Shown piece by piece: positions 25,785-35,039 of a DNA stretch of 64,000 nt. This DNA is from Hymenobacter edaphi. GTDB lineage: Bacteria > Bacteroidota > Bacteroidia > Cytophagales > Hymenobacteraceae. Below the pieces are notes generated by a model, which ran no database searches, was not told the origin of the DNA, and saw nothing but the letters and a program-made list of their open reading frames with translations. How positions within the stretch are numbered: the stretch's first letter is position 1; each line of letters begins with the position of its first letter. Where the stretch lies: positions 124,001 to 188,000 of the forward strand of contig NZ_QHKM01000007.1 of assembly GCF_003258365.1 (NCBI RefSeq), written 5' to 3'. The position numbers and the translations under genes were made by a program.

Positions 25785-26192
25785 ATGGATACCGTCGACT
25801 ACCCCCGCACCCTGCCCTGGGTGGGCCACCTGCGCTGCCCGCACTGCCAGCACCCGAACGAAGCCTGGCGCTCCAGCGGGATGAGCGAGTGTTTCCCGCA
25901 TTTCTACTGCTCCGTTTGCTCCAACGTGGTGCACCGCGAGGCCGACAAGGCGACGGTGTGGGACGCGGCTACCCCCGAGCTGCTGGCGCAGGTGGCCGCC
26001 ACGTTGCCCGAGTGCCCCTGCGGCGGCCGGTTTGTGCCGGGCGCCGGGCCCAAGTGCGCGCAGTGCCGCCAGGATACCGACCTTGTGGCCGACCCGGTGG
26101 CCTACCTGCACAACCCGCACATGGTCGTGCTCGACGGCGCCTGCGTGTTTTCGGACCGGCGCGGCCCCTACCGCGTGCGCATCGTCGGCTAG
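25785..26192 (+). CDS. Hypothetical zinc-ribbon protein
   Basis: 135 residues, start ATG at 25785. Four Cys pairs form two possible zinc ribbons: CPHC (about 18-21) with CSVC (about 43-46), and CPCG with CAQC (about 77-95). No catalytic motif is visible. A TACCTTGC box at 25751-25758 is a possible -7 element. It converges on recX with only 5 bp between stop codons and no visible terminator. I do not recognise a named family. Confidence 0.75.
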   Translation: MDTVDYPRTLPWVGHLRCPHCQHPNEAWRSSGMSECFPHFYCSVCSNVVHREADKATVWDAATPELLAQVAATLPECPCGGRFVPGAGPKCAQCRQDTDLVADPVAYLHNPHMVVLDGACVFSDRRGPYRVRIVG

Positions 26193-26197
26193 GGGGC

Positions 26198-26707
26198 CTA
26201 CGCCTCGGCTTCGCCGCCGAGCACCTCGCCTAGTGCGTCCTGAATAAACTCGCTTTCGTAGCCCTTCTGGGTGGCGTAGGCCATGAGCTTCTGGCGACGC
26301 TTGTAGGGGTGTGGCTCCTTTTCCAGGGCGTTTTTGCGCTCCAGCAGCTCTTTCAGGTTCTGGTAATACTCGTCGCCGTCGATTTCGCTCAGGCCGGCCT
26401 TGATGCAGAACTCCGAGAGGCCGCGCTGCTTCAGCTCCATGCGGATGCGGCGGCGGCCCCACTTCTTCAGCCGGTGCTTGCCGCGAGTAAAGGAGCGGGC
26501 GTACCGCTCGTCGTCGAGCAGCTTCTCGCGCACCAGTCGGATCATGATTTCGCCGGCCTCGTCCTCGTCGAGGCCGTAGCTGCGCAGCTTGTCTTCCACT
26601 TCTTTGGAGTTGCGCTCCTGGTAGGCGCAGTAGGCGGCAATCTTGGGCAGGGCTTCGCCGGGCGTGTAGGTTTTGCGCTTGCGCGGGGCCTGATCGTCGA
26701 GGGGCAT
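26198..26707 (-). CDS. recX: Regulatory protein RecX
   Basis: 169 residues of RecX-type three-helix repeats: AAYCAYQERNSKEVEDKLRSYGLDEDEAGEIMIRLVREKLLDDERYARSFTRGKHRLKKWGRRRIRMELKQRGLS, with the strongly conserved LDDxRYAxSF segment. RecX binds RecA filaments and limits their growth. In many bacteria recX sits next to recA; here it stands alone, with the small-RNA region upstream. The C-terminus ends in a short acidic Glu/Ala stretch. Confidence 0.92.
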   Translation of the reverse strand: MPLDDQAPRKRKTYTPGEALPKIAAYCAYQERNSKEVEDKLRSYGLDEDEAGEIMIRLVREKLLDDERYARSFTRGKHRLKKWGRRRIRMELKQRGLSEFCIKAGLSEIDGDEYYQNLKELLERKNALEKEPHPYKRRQKLMAYATQKGYESEFIQDALGEVLGGEAEA

Positions 26708-27244
26708 GGCGGGAGGGGGCCGGAGCCGTTGGCGGGTTACGGGGTCGTCAGTGAGGGCTTACGCAGCCGCCGGCTCGGGAGCTGCCCGCATTGGGATAGG
26801 CCAAAAAAACAGCCGCCGCCCAGAAGGCGGCGGCTGTTCGCTCACATAAACAAGTTGAATCCAAAAAACAAAACCAGCGAACCAGCAGAGGTTCTTTGGG
26901 TTCAGCTGCGGCAAGGTAATACGCAGCTGTCACATTTCACACAATATTAAGGAATTAATATCCGTTGCGTGGGTTTTAGAAACGAATGGGCTCGTTTGCT
27001 GCGATGTTCGCAGCCACCACGCCCGCCGGGCTGAGAATCTGCCAGTGAATTATTCGCGTCCCGAAGTGTTGCGTAAGCCGAGCGTTTATGCGATAATACT
27101 GGGACGCGGGGCCGGTGCCCGGGCGCGTGAGCGAACAATCACCCGCCGGCCGGCCGGAAAAAATACGGCGGGGCGGGCAACGTCCGGGAGGCTTCGCTTA
27201 TCTACTCCATAAATTACCCCGCTGTCTTGCGTTCCGGTCGATTC
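26708..27244. other. Long intergenic region between recX and the DUF5686 gene
   Basis: 537 bp with no convincing protein gene. It contains the candidate small RNA on the minus strand (26803-26936) with its terminator. The part 26950-27230 should hold the promoter of the DUF5686 gene; I see no clean TAnnTTTG there. A 61-residue minus-strand reading over 26748-26933 crosses the terminator and looks non-coding. Confidence 0.6.
26803..26936 (-). ncRNA. Candidate small RNA ending in a strong intrinsic terminator
   Basis: The minus strand has a possible -7 box TAATATTG (26942-26949), an 8-bp hairpin CAGCTGCG/CGCAGCTG (26922-26929 with 26903-26910), a GAACC/GGTTC hairpin just after it, and a perfect 12-bp GC stem (26826-26837 with 26809-26820) followed by seven T. 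No gene on that strand explains the terminator: recX starts beyond it, and the gene to the right runs the other way. I infer an independent RNA of about 130 nt. It does not match tmRNA, SRP or RNase P signatures that I know. Confidence 0.5.
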
Positions 27245-29887
27245 ATGGTTTGTCGCTTACTCTCCCTGCTGCTTTTGCTGAGCCTCCTACCGCTGCTGGC
27301 GTCGGCCGGCGTCGTGCGTGGCCGCATCACCGACCCCAAGGGCCAGCCGCTGGGCTTCGCCAACGTGGCCGTGAAAGGTACCCCCACCAACACCGCCTCC
27401 AACGAGCAGGGCAACTACCAACTCCCGCTGGCGGCCGGCCGCTACGAGCTGGTGTTTCAGTTTGTGGGCTACAAGCCGCTGCTGCAACCGGTGCGCGTGC
27501 TGGGCGGCGACACGGCCACCGTGCTGAACGTGACGCTCACGCCCGAGCAGTACCAGCTGCGCGAAGTGGTGGTGCGGGCCAAGGACCGCGACCCGGCCTT
27601 CGCCATCGTGCAGCACGCCATCGACTGGCGCAGCTACCATAAGCGCGAGGTGGCGGCCTTCACGGCCCGCGGCTACATCAAGGCCCTGGCCCGCCTCAAG
27701 GACGTGCCGAGCAAGGTGCTGGGCCTGTTCAAGGTCGGGCCCGACCTGAAGCCGGGCATTATTTACCTGTCCGAGTCGGTGTCGGAGGTGTCGTTTCGGC
27801 AGCCCAACGTGGTGAAGGAGCGCATGATATCCTCGCGGGTGAGCGGTGACGCCAAGGCTTTCAGCCTGAACCGGGCCGGGGCGGGCCGGGGCCTGAGCTT
27901 CTACAACCCGGTGCTGAAGGTGTTTTCGGAGCGCGGCTTCGTCTCGCCGATTGCGCCCAACGCCTTCCTGTTCTACCAGTACGTGCTGGAGGGCAGCACC
28001 CAGCAGGACGGGCAGCTGATTCACAAGATTCGCGTGATTCCGCGCCGCCGCACCGACCCGGTGTTCAGCGGGCACATTTTCGTGGTGGATGGCACCTGGC
28101 GGCTGCACTCGGTGTCGCTCACGCTCAACGAGGACGCCCAGCTCGACTACGTCGACAACGTGCGCATCGACCAGCAGTTTGTGCCCGCGCCCGGCGCCCC
28201 GCACGCCTGGGTGCTGCAAAGCCAGACGCTGACGGCCAACATCTCGGCGTTCGGCTTCAAGGGCAACGCCTACCTGACGGCTATGTTTTCGCAGTACCGC
28301 GTGACGCCGACCTACCCCAGCCGCCCCGAGCCGGCCGCCCCGGCCCCGGCCGCGCCCTCGAACGAGCCCGTGCACGCCGAAACCGTGGCCGAGGCCCGGC
28401 AGCAGCGCCCGGCCGCCCGCCAGGCCAGCCGGCAGGCCAAGCGCCAGAGCCGCAAAACCGTGCAGGCCGCCCTCGATTCTTCGGCCCGCCGCGGCAACCT
28501 GCTGGAAGTGGAGAAGCTGGCCGCCGGCGAGGTGATGCGCGTGGAAAAGGGTGCCAACGAGCGGGACAGCGCCTACTGGAGCCAGGTGCGCCCGGTACCG
28601 CTGACCGAGGAGGAGGTGAAGGACTACCACCTCAAGGACAGCACCGAGGCCATTCGCAACTCCAAGCCCTACCAGGATTCGCTGGACCGCATCCGCAACA
28701 AGTTCAGCATGCAGCAGTTCATCTCGCTGGGCTACACCTACAACAACACCCACAAAAAGCAGATGTACCGGGCCAAACCGCTGGTGTACATGCTGCAGTA
28801 CAGCACCGTGGAGGGCACCATCGTCAACCCCGAGGTGACCTACTCGCGCTACACCGACGACGAGCGGCGCTTCTGGCTGACGCCCTCGCTGCGCTACGGG
28901 GTGGCAGCCAAGCTCTTCAGCCCCTCGGTGGAGCTCAACTGGCAGCACGACGCGGTGAAGCTGGCCCGCTGGCAGGTGCAGGTGGGCCGCACCATCGAAA
29001 ACTTCGACCCGAACACCCAGCTCACGCCGATTATCAACACCTCGGCCACGCTGTTTCGCAACCACAACTACGCCAAGTACTACCAGCGCCGCGGGGCCGA
29101 AATTGGCTACCTGGCGGAGGTCATCAACGGCCTGCAGGTGCGCGGGGCGGTCAGCTACTTCGACCGGCGCGAGTTGGACAACGCCACCATCAACCTGATC
29201 CGCGACATTCCGGGCCGGGCCTTCACGCCCAACGACCCGGTGGCGCTGGAGTTGCCCGGCGGCACCGGCTTCGGGCGCAGCCGGGCGCTGAGCTCGGAGC
29301 TGTGGCTGAGCTGGCGCCCCGGGCAGCGCTACATCACCCGCCCCGACGGCAAAATCAACCTTGGCTCGCGCTACCCCACCTTCCGCCTGACCTGGCGGCA
29401 GGGCTGGCACGCCCCCGGCTCCGACGTGCAGTATACCTTCCTGGAAGCGGGCATCCGACAAACGGTGCAGTTCGGGCTGCTCGGCACCAGCTCGTATCGC
29501 CTGAGCGCGGGCGGCTTTCTGGGCAAGCCGCAGCTGGCTTTCATGGACTACCGGCAGTTTTCGGGCAACCGCTTTTTCCTGGCCGCCGACTTCACCCGCT
29601 TCCAGCTGCTCGATTACTACAAGTACGCCACGCGGGAGCGGTTCGTGGAAGGCCACTTCGACCACCACTTCAACGGCTTCTTCCTAAACAAAATCCCGCT
29701 GATGCGCCGGCTGAAGTGGCAGGAAGTGGGCTCGGTAAACTACCTCTACACGCCCACCGCCGGCCAGTACGCGGAGCTGGGCGCCGGCATCGAGCACATC
29801 TTCAAGCTGGTGCGCGTCGATTACTACACCGCGTTTCAGCAAGGGCAGAAGCTCACGCACGGCTTCCGGCTGGGCATCGGGTTCTGA
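27245..29887 (+). CDS. DUF5686 outer-membrane protein with N-terminal carboxypeptidase-regulatory-like domain
   Basis: 880 residues. The start at 27245 gives a signal peptide (LLSLLLLLSLLPLLASAG). Residues 25-110 form a CarboxypepD_reg-like beta-sandwich (GRITDPKGQPLGFANVAVKGT...ELVFQFVGYKPLL), then a DUF5686 region with a Pro/Ala- and Arg/Gln-rich disordered insert at about 365-410. The C-terminal 350 residues show alternating strands typical of a beta barrel and end in GFRLGIGF with the terminal Phe. It probably sits in the outer membrane; function is unknown. Confidence 0.88.
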   Translation: MVCRLLSLLLLLSLLPLLASAGVVRGRITDPKGQPLGFANVAVKGTPTNTASNEQGNYQLPLAAGRYELVFQFVGYKPLLQPVRVLGGDTATVLNVTLTPEQYQLREVVVRAKDRDPAFAIVQHAIDWRSYHKREVAAFTARGYIKALARLKDVPSKVLGLFKVGPDLKPGIIYLSESVSEVSFRQPNVVKERMISSRVSGDAKAFSLNRAGAGRGLSFYNPVLKVFSERGFVSPIAPNAFLFYQYVLEGSTQQDGQLIHKIRVIPRRRTDPVFSGHIFVVDGTWRLHSVSLTLNEDAQLDYVDNVRIDQQFVPAPGAPHAWVLQSQTLTANISAFGFKGNAYLTAMFSQYRVTPTYPSRPEPAAPAPAAPSNEPVHAETVAEARQQRPAARQASRQAKRQSRKTVQAALDSSARRGNLLEVEKLAAGEVMRVEKGANERDSAYWSQVRPVPLTEEEVKDYHLKDSTEAIRNSKPYQDSLDRIRNKFSMQQFISLGYTYNNTHKKQMYRAKPLVYMLQYSTVEGTIVNPEVTYSRYTDDERRFWLTPSLRYGVAAKLFSPSVELNWQHDAVKLARWQVQVGRTIENFDPNTQLTPIINTSATLFRNHNYAKYYQRRGAEIGYLAEVINGLQVRGAVSYFDRRELDNATINLIRDIPGRAFTPNDPVALELPGGTGFGRSRALSSELWLSWRPGQRYITRPDGKINLGSRYPTFRLTWRQGWHAPGSDVQYTFLEAGIRQTVQFGLLGTSSYRLSAGGFLGKPQLAFMDYRQFSGNRFFLAADFTRFQLLDYYKYATRERFVEGHFDHHFNGFFLNKIPLMRRLKWQEVGSVNYLYTPTAGQYAELGAGIEHIFKLVRVDYYTAFQQGQKLTHGFRLGIGF

Positions 29888-29892
29888 GGCCG

Positions 29893-30582
29893 CTACCACG
29901 CCACGCCCACGCGCAGGCCCACCGGGGTGTACTGGCCGGCGTGGCCGTAGTCAAGCGAGTTTCTTTCGTAGGACCAGCCCGCGGCCGTGGCCCGGCGGCG
30001 CGCCCAGCGGAAGCCCAGGCCCAGGTACATATCCAGAAAAACGGGCGTGTCGGGCAGAAATACCTGCCCGCCCACCACCAGCGCCGTGGCGTAGCGGCGG
30101 ATGGCAGTTTGCTGCTCGCGCAGCCGGAACTCGTAGTAGGTCAGGCCGTCGTCGCGCAGCTCGGGCAGCCAGTTCTTGGCCTGGTAGTCCAGCGTGAAGC
30201 GCTGGTAGCCGCCGCCGTAGCCGACGTAAAACCCCTCCTGGGCCACCTCGCGCGGCCCGAGGAAGATGCGGTGCTGCACCTCGAGGCCGTAACCCCGCAC
30301 GTGGTCGGGGGCGCCGGCGCTGATGCGCGACGTGAGGCCCTGCACCCGGCCGCCGTACCACTGCGGCGTGACGACCAGGGCGTGGCGCCTCTGCGGACCC
30401 AGCAGCTTGGCGGCGCCGAGGTGGTAGCCCCGCGCCAGCAGCGGAAACAGCCCGGCCTGCACGGAATACCCGTGCTTCGCCCCGGGGGCGGGCGGCGCGG
30501 CGGGCGCCTGGGCCCAGGCCGCGCCGCCCAGGGCCAGCAGCCCGCCGGCCACCAGCGCCCACGGCCGCAGCCGGTAACTCAC
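29893..30582 (-). CDS. Hypothetical exported outer-membrane-type protein
   Basis: About 229 residues from a GTG at 30582, five bases after the upstream gene's TGA. The N-terminus is a signal peptide (WALVAGGLLALGGAAWAQ). The rest alternates aromatic and polar strands (GYGLEVQHRIFLG, EGFYVGYGGGYQRFTLDY, PVFLDMYLGLGFRWA) and ends VGLRVGVAW with a terminal aromatic residue, as in small 8-strand barrels. It is the last of a three-gene operon with two lipoproteins. Confidence 0.75.
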   Translation of the reverse strand: MSYRLRPWALVAGGLLALGGAAWAQAPAAPPAPGAKHGYSVQAGLFPLLARGYHLGAAKLLGPQRRHALVVTPQWYGGRVQGLTSRISAGAPDHVRGYGLEVQHRIFLGPREVAQEGFYVGYGGGYQRFTLDYQAKNWLPELRDDGLTYYEFRLREQQTAIRRYATALVVGGQVFLPDTPVFLDMYLGLGFRWARRRATAAGWSYERNSLDYGHAGQYTPVGLRVGVAW

Positions 30583-30587
30583 GCGGC

Positions 30588-31352
30588 TCAATTGGTGGGC
30601 CGGATGGGCAGGTGGCTGAGCTGGCTGAGCCGGCCGCCCCGGTAGCGGTACTGGTACAGGCCGCCGGGCCCGATGGCCAGCAGCAGCCCGCGGTGCGGTA
30701 TCACGTCGAACACATTCACGTCGAACGTCTGCGGCGCGGGCAGCACGGGGGCGGTGGCGGTGCTGAACACCTTTAGCTGGTCTTTGTCGCACACGAAGAG
30801 CAGCGTGCTGTCGACGCCCAGGCCTAGCGGGTGCTGCATGGGGTAGGCCTGGGCCAGCCGCGGCGCCCGCAGGTTGGCCAGGTCGATAACCTGCAGCTGA
30901 TTGGGGCCGCCGCCGCAGGTGCGCCCGTCGCGCAGCGTGACGTAGGCAAAGCGGTTGTCGACCACCACCGGGTCGCAGCTGACCACGTGCTGGTAAAAGG
31001 CTACCTGCGTGGGCGCGGTGGGCGTGGAGGCGTCGAAGATGTACATGCCGCGCTGGGTGCCCAAAAACAGGTAGGGCGCCTGCGGGTAGATGGTTTCGAC
31101 GCCGGGCACCAGCGGTATCACCGGGCCGGCCGCCGGGGCGGCGGGCGTGGCCAGGCTGAACAGGCGCAGGTTGCTCTCGTCGACCACGTAGAGGTTGTCG
31201 CCGAGCACGGTAAAACGGGCCAGCGAGCCGCCCTTGCCGTTGTCGGCGGCGCGGGCCGCGCTGTCGGGGCTGGCGCTGTCGGCGCTGCAGCCGCCCAGGG
31301 CCGCGCTCAGCAGGCCCAGCGCCGCGGCCGATACGATAGTGGATAGCTTCAT
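30588..31352 (-). CDS. LVIVD-repeat-like lipoprotein, copy 2
   Basis: 254 residues. The start at 31352 gives a lipoprotein signal with lipobox LGGC. The body has repeats of the LVIVD/beta-propeller type: LYVVDESNLRLFSLATPAAP, LFLGTQRGMYIFDASTPTAPTQVAFY and NQLQVIDLANLRAPRLAQAYP. Cys residues at VVSCDP, RTCGGG and VCDKD could form disulphides. It is probably attached to the outer membrane. Related to the smaller lipoprotein upstream, with a 15-bp gap between them. Confidence 0.82.
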   Translation of the reverse strand: MKLSTIVSAAALGLLSAALGGCSADSASPDSAARAADNGKGGSLARFTVLGDNLYVVDESNLRLFSLATPAAPAAGPVIPLVPGVETIYPQAPYLFLGTQRGMYIFDASTPTAPTQVAFYQHVVSCDPVVVDNRFAYVTLRDGRTCGGGPNQLQVIDLANLRAPRLAQAYPMQHPLGLGVDSTLLFVCDKDQLKVFSTATAPVLPAPQTFDVNVFDVIPHRGLLLAIGPGGLYQYRYRGGRLSQLSHLPIRPTN

Positions 31353-31367
31353 CACGGTAGGGGCGGG

Positions 31368-31877
31368 TTAGAGTTTCTGCCAGCCCACCACTACCGCGTC
31401 GGCCGGGCGGTTCTGGGGCTGGTATTCGGCCGGCACCTGGCCCAGCTCGGGCATGGGCAGCTCGGGCACGGCGTTGCGCACGCGGTGCAGCAGCCGCACC
31501 TGCTGGACGTTGCTCACGTCGAAGGTCAGCAGGTCGGCGCCGCTGTCGGCGTAGAGCAGGCTGCCCTTCATGGCCACGTCCACGTTGCCGGGGATACGCA
31601 CGAAGGCCAGCGGCTGCGGCTGGGCCGGGTTCTGGTTGTCGATGACGTGAAAGCCCTCGTACCGCTCATTGATGAAGATGTACGGGTCGCGCAGGTAGAT
31701 TTTGCCGGTGTTGCGCATTTCCCGCGGCGGCAGCACGGCCACGGCCTGCTCCAGCTGGCTGCGCGGCATCAGAACGGGCTTGTACTGCGGCAGCGGGGGC
31801 AACCGATCCACGAACGGGCAGGCGCTCAGGCCAAGGCACAACGTCCCGGCGAGCAGCAGTGAGTAAAGTCGACGCAT
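31368..31877 (-). CDS. LVIVD-repeat-like lipoprotein, copy 1
   Basis: 169 residues, start at 31877, lipobox LSAC. Contains YIFINERYEGFHVIDNQNPAQPQPLAFVRIPGNVDVAMKGSLLYADSGADLLTFDVSNVQQVRLLHRV, two LVIVD-type repeats, fewer than its neighbour. It is the first gene of the three-gene minus-strand operon and is transcribed divergently from murF-alr. Function is unknown; surface or periplasmic binding is likely. Confidence 0.82.
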   Translation of the reverse strand: MRRLYSLLLAGTLCLGLSACPFVDRLPPLPQYKPVLMPRSQLEQAVAVLPPREMRNTGKIYLRDPYIFINERYEGFHVIDNQNPAQPQPLAFVRIPGNVDVAMKGSLLYADSGADLLTFDVSNVQQVRLLHRVRNAVPELPMPELGQVPAEYQPQNRPADAVVVGWQKL

Positions 31878-32098
31878 AGCAATCAGCGGATAAGACAACC
31901 GACCGCAGCGGCCCGCGGCCCGCCGTGCGGCGGGGCCGGGCGGTGCTACCCCGGTTGGGGTAAGAGCCCGCCGCCCGCCCGATGGTTGCACGGGTGCGGC
32001 CCGAAAAACGGGCTGCCTTTGGCGAGGCGCCAGCCCACCGCTCGGGGGCGAAGCGGCGGGGCCGGCCTACCTTTGCCAGCAGAATCCCGCTGCCGCCT
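31878..32098. promoter_or_regulatory. Divergent promoter region of the lipoprotein operon and murF-alr
   Basis: 221 bp. TACCTTTG at 32068-32075 is a perfect -7 box, 23 bp before the murF-alr ATG. A TACCCC-GGTT-GGGGTA hairpin lies at 31947-31962. The rest is GC-rich without other signals that I can support. Confidence 0.55.
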
Positions 32099-34600
32099 AT
32101 GCTTTCCTTCGCCGACCTGCCCGCCCTCACCGGCGGCGCGCTGCTGCAGGCCCCCGCCGAGGCCGCCGCGCCCGTGCTGACGCTGCTGCTCGACAGCCGC
32201 CGCGTGGCCCAGGCCGCCGGCACGCTGTTCGTGGCCCTGCGCGGCCCCCACCACGACGGCCACCAGTACCTGCCCGAGCTCTACCAGCAGGGCGTGCGGC
32301 TGTTTCTGGCCGACCGGGCCGCGCTGATTCCGGGCGGCGTGGCGGCTTACCCCGGCGCGGGCTTCGTGCTGGTGGCCGATGCCCTGACGGCCCTGCAAAC
32401 CCTGGCCGCCGCGCACCGGGCCGCGTTTCCGGGGCTGCCGGTGCTGGCCGTGACGGGCTCCAACGGCAAAACCATCGTGAAGGAGTGGCTGGCCCAGCTG
32501 CTGAGCCCGGACGAGCTGATCTGCCGCTCGCCACGCTCCTACAACTCGCAGGTGGGCGTGCCGCTGAGCGTGTGGGAACTGCGCCCGGCGCACACCCTGG
32601 GCATCTTCGAGGCGGGCATTTCCGAGCCGGGCGAGATGCCGCGGCTGGCCGCCGTGATTCAGCCCACTTTGGGTTTGTTCACCAACCTCGGCCCGGCCCA
32701 CGACGCGGGCTTTGCCTCGCGCCAGCAGAAGGCGGCCGAGAAGATGCAGCTGTTCCGGGGCGTCCGGACGCTGTTTTACTGCCACGACCACGCCGAGGTG
32801 CACGAGGCCGCCGCGGCGCTGCCCGCCACGGTGCAGCGCCTGACCTGGACGCGCCACGGCGCGGCCGAAGCGCAGGTGCAGGTGCGCGTGGAAGCCGGCG
32901 CCGACCCCGGGCAAACCATTGCCCACGTGCGCTACGAACAGGCCGAGCACCCGTTTACGCTGCCCTTCGCCGACGAGCCCTCGGTGGAAAACGCCCTGCA
33001 CTGCCTCGCGGTGCTGCTCTGGCGCGGGCTGCCCGCCGCCGAGGTGCAGCGCCGCCTGCTGCGCCTGCAGCCGGTGGCCATGCGCCTCGAGATGAAGCAG
33101 GCCATCCACGACTGCTACGTCCTCGACGACACCTACAACAACGACCTGACCGGCCTCGATCTGGCCCTGGATGCGCTGCGCCGCCAGCCCCGCCGCGGCC
33201 GCCACACCCTCATCCTCTCCGACGTGCTCGAATCGGGCCTGCCGGCCGATGAGCTGTACCAGCGCGTGGCCGAGTTGGCCCGGCGCCACGGCGTGCAGCG
33301 CCTGCTGGCCGTAGGACCCGAAATCGGCCGGCACGCGGCCGTGCTGCGGGCGGCCGTGCCCGAGTGCGCGTTTTTTGCCGATACCGCCGCGCTGCTGCGC
33401 TGGTTTCAGCCCGACTACTTCCGCCACGAAACCATCCTGGTGAAGGGCGCCCGGCGCTTCGAGTTCGAGCGGGTGGTGACGGCCTTTCAGCGCCAGATCC
33501 ACGGCACCGTGCTCGAAGTCAACCTCGATGCGCTGGTGCACAACCTCAACTACTACCGCGCCCGCCTGCAGCCCGGCACCCGGCTGATGGTGATGGTGAA
33601 GGCCTTTGCCTACGGCAGCGGCTCCTACGAAGTGGCCAGCCTGCTGGAGTTTCACCGCGTCGATTACCTCGCCGTGGCCTACACCGACGAGGGCGTGCAG
33701 CTGCGGGAGCACGGCATCTCGCTGCCCATCATGGTGATGAACCCCTCGCCGGATTCCTTCGCCCTGCTTCGCCAGTACCACCTGGAGCCCGAAATCTACT
33801 CCTTCGCCCGGCTGCGCGAGTACCTGCAGGCGGCCGAGGACGGCCCGCTGCCCGCCATTCACCTCAAGCTCGATACCGGCATGCGCCGCCTGGGCTTCGC
33901 CGAGGACGACCTGCCCGAGCTGCTGCCCCTGCTGCAGCGCCACGCCGGCACCCTGCGCGTGGCCAGCGCCCTTACCCACCTGGCCGGCGCCGACGAAGAG
34001 CAGCACAACCGCTTTTCCGAGCAGCAGCTGGCCGCCTTCCGGCGCATGACGGCCCGGCTCGAAGCGGCCCTGGGCTACCCGGTCATCAAGCACGCGCTGA
34101 ACTCGCCGGGCATCATGCGCTTTCCGAAGGCGCAGTTTGATATGGTGCGCCTCGGCATCGGGCTCTACGGGGTGGAAGCGGCCGGCCTCGCGCCCGAAGC
34201 GCTGCAGCCCGTCAGCACCCTGCGCACCACCGTCTCGCAGCTCAAGCGGCTGCCGGCGGGCGAAACCGTGGGCTACGGCCGCCGCGGTGAGGCGGCCGAC
34301 CACGACCGGCGCATTGCCACCCTGGCCATTGGCTACGCCGACGGCTACGACCGGCGCTTTTCGCGGGGTGGGGGCGAGGTGCTTATCCGCGGCCGGCGCG
34401 CGCCCATCATCGGCAACGTGTGCATGGACATGTGCATGGTCGACGTGACGGGCATTGCGGACGTGCAGGAGGGCGACGCGGCCGTGCTCTTCGGTGCCGG
34501 CCTGCCCCTGACGGAACTGGCCGCCCGCATCGGCACCATTCCGTACGAGCTGCTGACCAACGTGAGCGAGCGGGTCAAGCGCGTGTTTGTGGCTGAGTAA
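32099..34600 (+). CDS. Bifunctional UDP-MurNAc-tripeptide:D-Ala-D-Ala ligase / alanine racemase
   Basis: 833 residues. The N-terminal half (1-460) is MurF-like: the P-loop VTGSNGKTIVKEW, SYNSQVGVPLSVWEL, EAGISEPGEMPRLA and YVLDDTYNNDLTGLDLALDAL. The C-terminal half (about 470-833) is a PLP alanine racemase: EVNLDALVHNLNYYRARL, MVMVKAFAYGSGSYE with the PLP Lys, HLKLDTGMRRLGF, NSPGIMRFPKAQFDMVRLGIGLYG and GYADGYDRRFSRGG. The fusion, known in Bacteroidota, makes D-Ala and joins D-Ala-D-Ala to the peptidoglycan precursor. Both active sites look intact. Start ATG at 32099. Confidence 0.95.
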   Translation: MLSFADLPALTGGALLQAPAEAAAPVLTLLLDSRRVAQAAGTLFVALRGPHHDGHQYLPELYQQGVRLFLADRAALIPGGVAAYPGAGFVLVADALTALQTLAAAHRAAFPGLPVLAVTGSNGKTIVKEWLAQLLSPDELICRSPRSYNSQVGVPLSVWELRPAHTLGIFEAGISEPGEMPRLAAVIQPTLGLFTNLGPAHDAGFASRQQKAAEKMQLFRGVRTLFYCHDHAEVHEAAAALPATVQRLTWTRHGAAEAQVQVRVEAGADPGQTIAHVRYEQAEHPFTLPFADEPSVENALHCLAVLLWRGLPAAEVQRRLLRLQPVAMRLEMKQAIHDCYVLDDTYNNDLTGLDLALDALRRQPRRGRHTLILSDVLESGLPADELYQRVAELARRHGVQRLLAVGPEIGRHAAVLRAAVPECAFFADTAALLRWFQPDYFRHETILVKGARRFEFERVVTAFQRQIHGTVLEVNLDALVHNLNYYRARLQPGTRLMVMVKAFAYGSGSYEVASLLEFHRVDYLAVAYTDEGVQLREHGISLPIMVMNPSPDSFALLRQYHLEPEIYSFARLREYLQAAEDGPLPAIHLKLDTGMRRLGFAEDDLPELLPLLQRHAGTLRVASALTHLAGADEEQHNRFSEQQLAAFRRMTARLEAALGYPVIKHALNSPGIMRFPKAQFDMVRLGIGLYGVEAAGLAPEALQPVSTLRTTVSQLKRLPAGETVGYGRRGEAADHDRRIATLAIGYADGYDRRFSRGGGEVLIRGRRAPIIGNVCMDMCMVDVTGIADVQEGDAAVLFGAGLPLTELAARIGTIPYELLTNVSERVKRVFVAE

Positions 34601-35039
34601 AGCCCTGGAGCCAATGCGAGCAAGCAGCCGTGGCCAAACTGCCGCGGGCGGCGTTCGGCCAGTAAATAGCGCCGTTTGACAAGGGGAGGCCGGACTTGAT
34701 AAGCCGAACGGTTAACGGCCAGGCTTTCTGTGATATTTTTGATTCATTGACTCGGAGTAACCTGGGGTCGACGAGCGGTTGGCTGATCGGCGCTTCCCGT
34801 TGACATAATCAACTGCTGGCTATGCCCGCCGGGCTCGTCGCCGGGGCAAACCGCCCCCGGCGCGGGCCGGCCGTGCACCCCATACCGGGGGCGGCGGAGG
34901 CCGCTGGCGGAATGCTGGTTAGATTCATTAGGGTTTACTGGGTTATTCTGATAATAAATTTGATTATGTTCGTAGGCCGAAAACGCGCTGACTGGTTCGG
35001 CTCCTCCTTTTTCGTCCCGTTTACCTCCCGCACCTAGCC
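34601..35039. other. 439-bp intergenic region before the alpha/beta hydrolase gene
   Basis: No convincing gene; a 71-residue reading at 34822-35037 has no family resemblance and an unconvincing start. TAAATTTG at 34955-34962 (perfect TAnnTTTG) with TTTA 17 bp upstream is a candidate promoter for the hydrolase gene, 77 bp before its ATG. No repeat element seen. Confidence 0.5.

Noticed and set aside
26748-26933. 61-residue minus-strand reading frame in the recX gap
   Set aside because: It runs through the terminator hairpin and T-run; an RNA gene explains the region better.
34822-35037. Possible 71-residue gene before the hydrolase
   Set aside because: Only a hydrophobic stretch, no homology I recognise, and a promoter box lies inside it.
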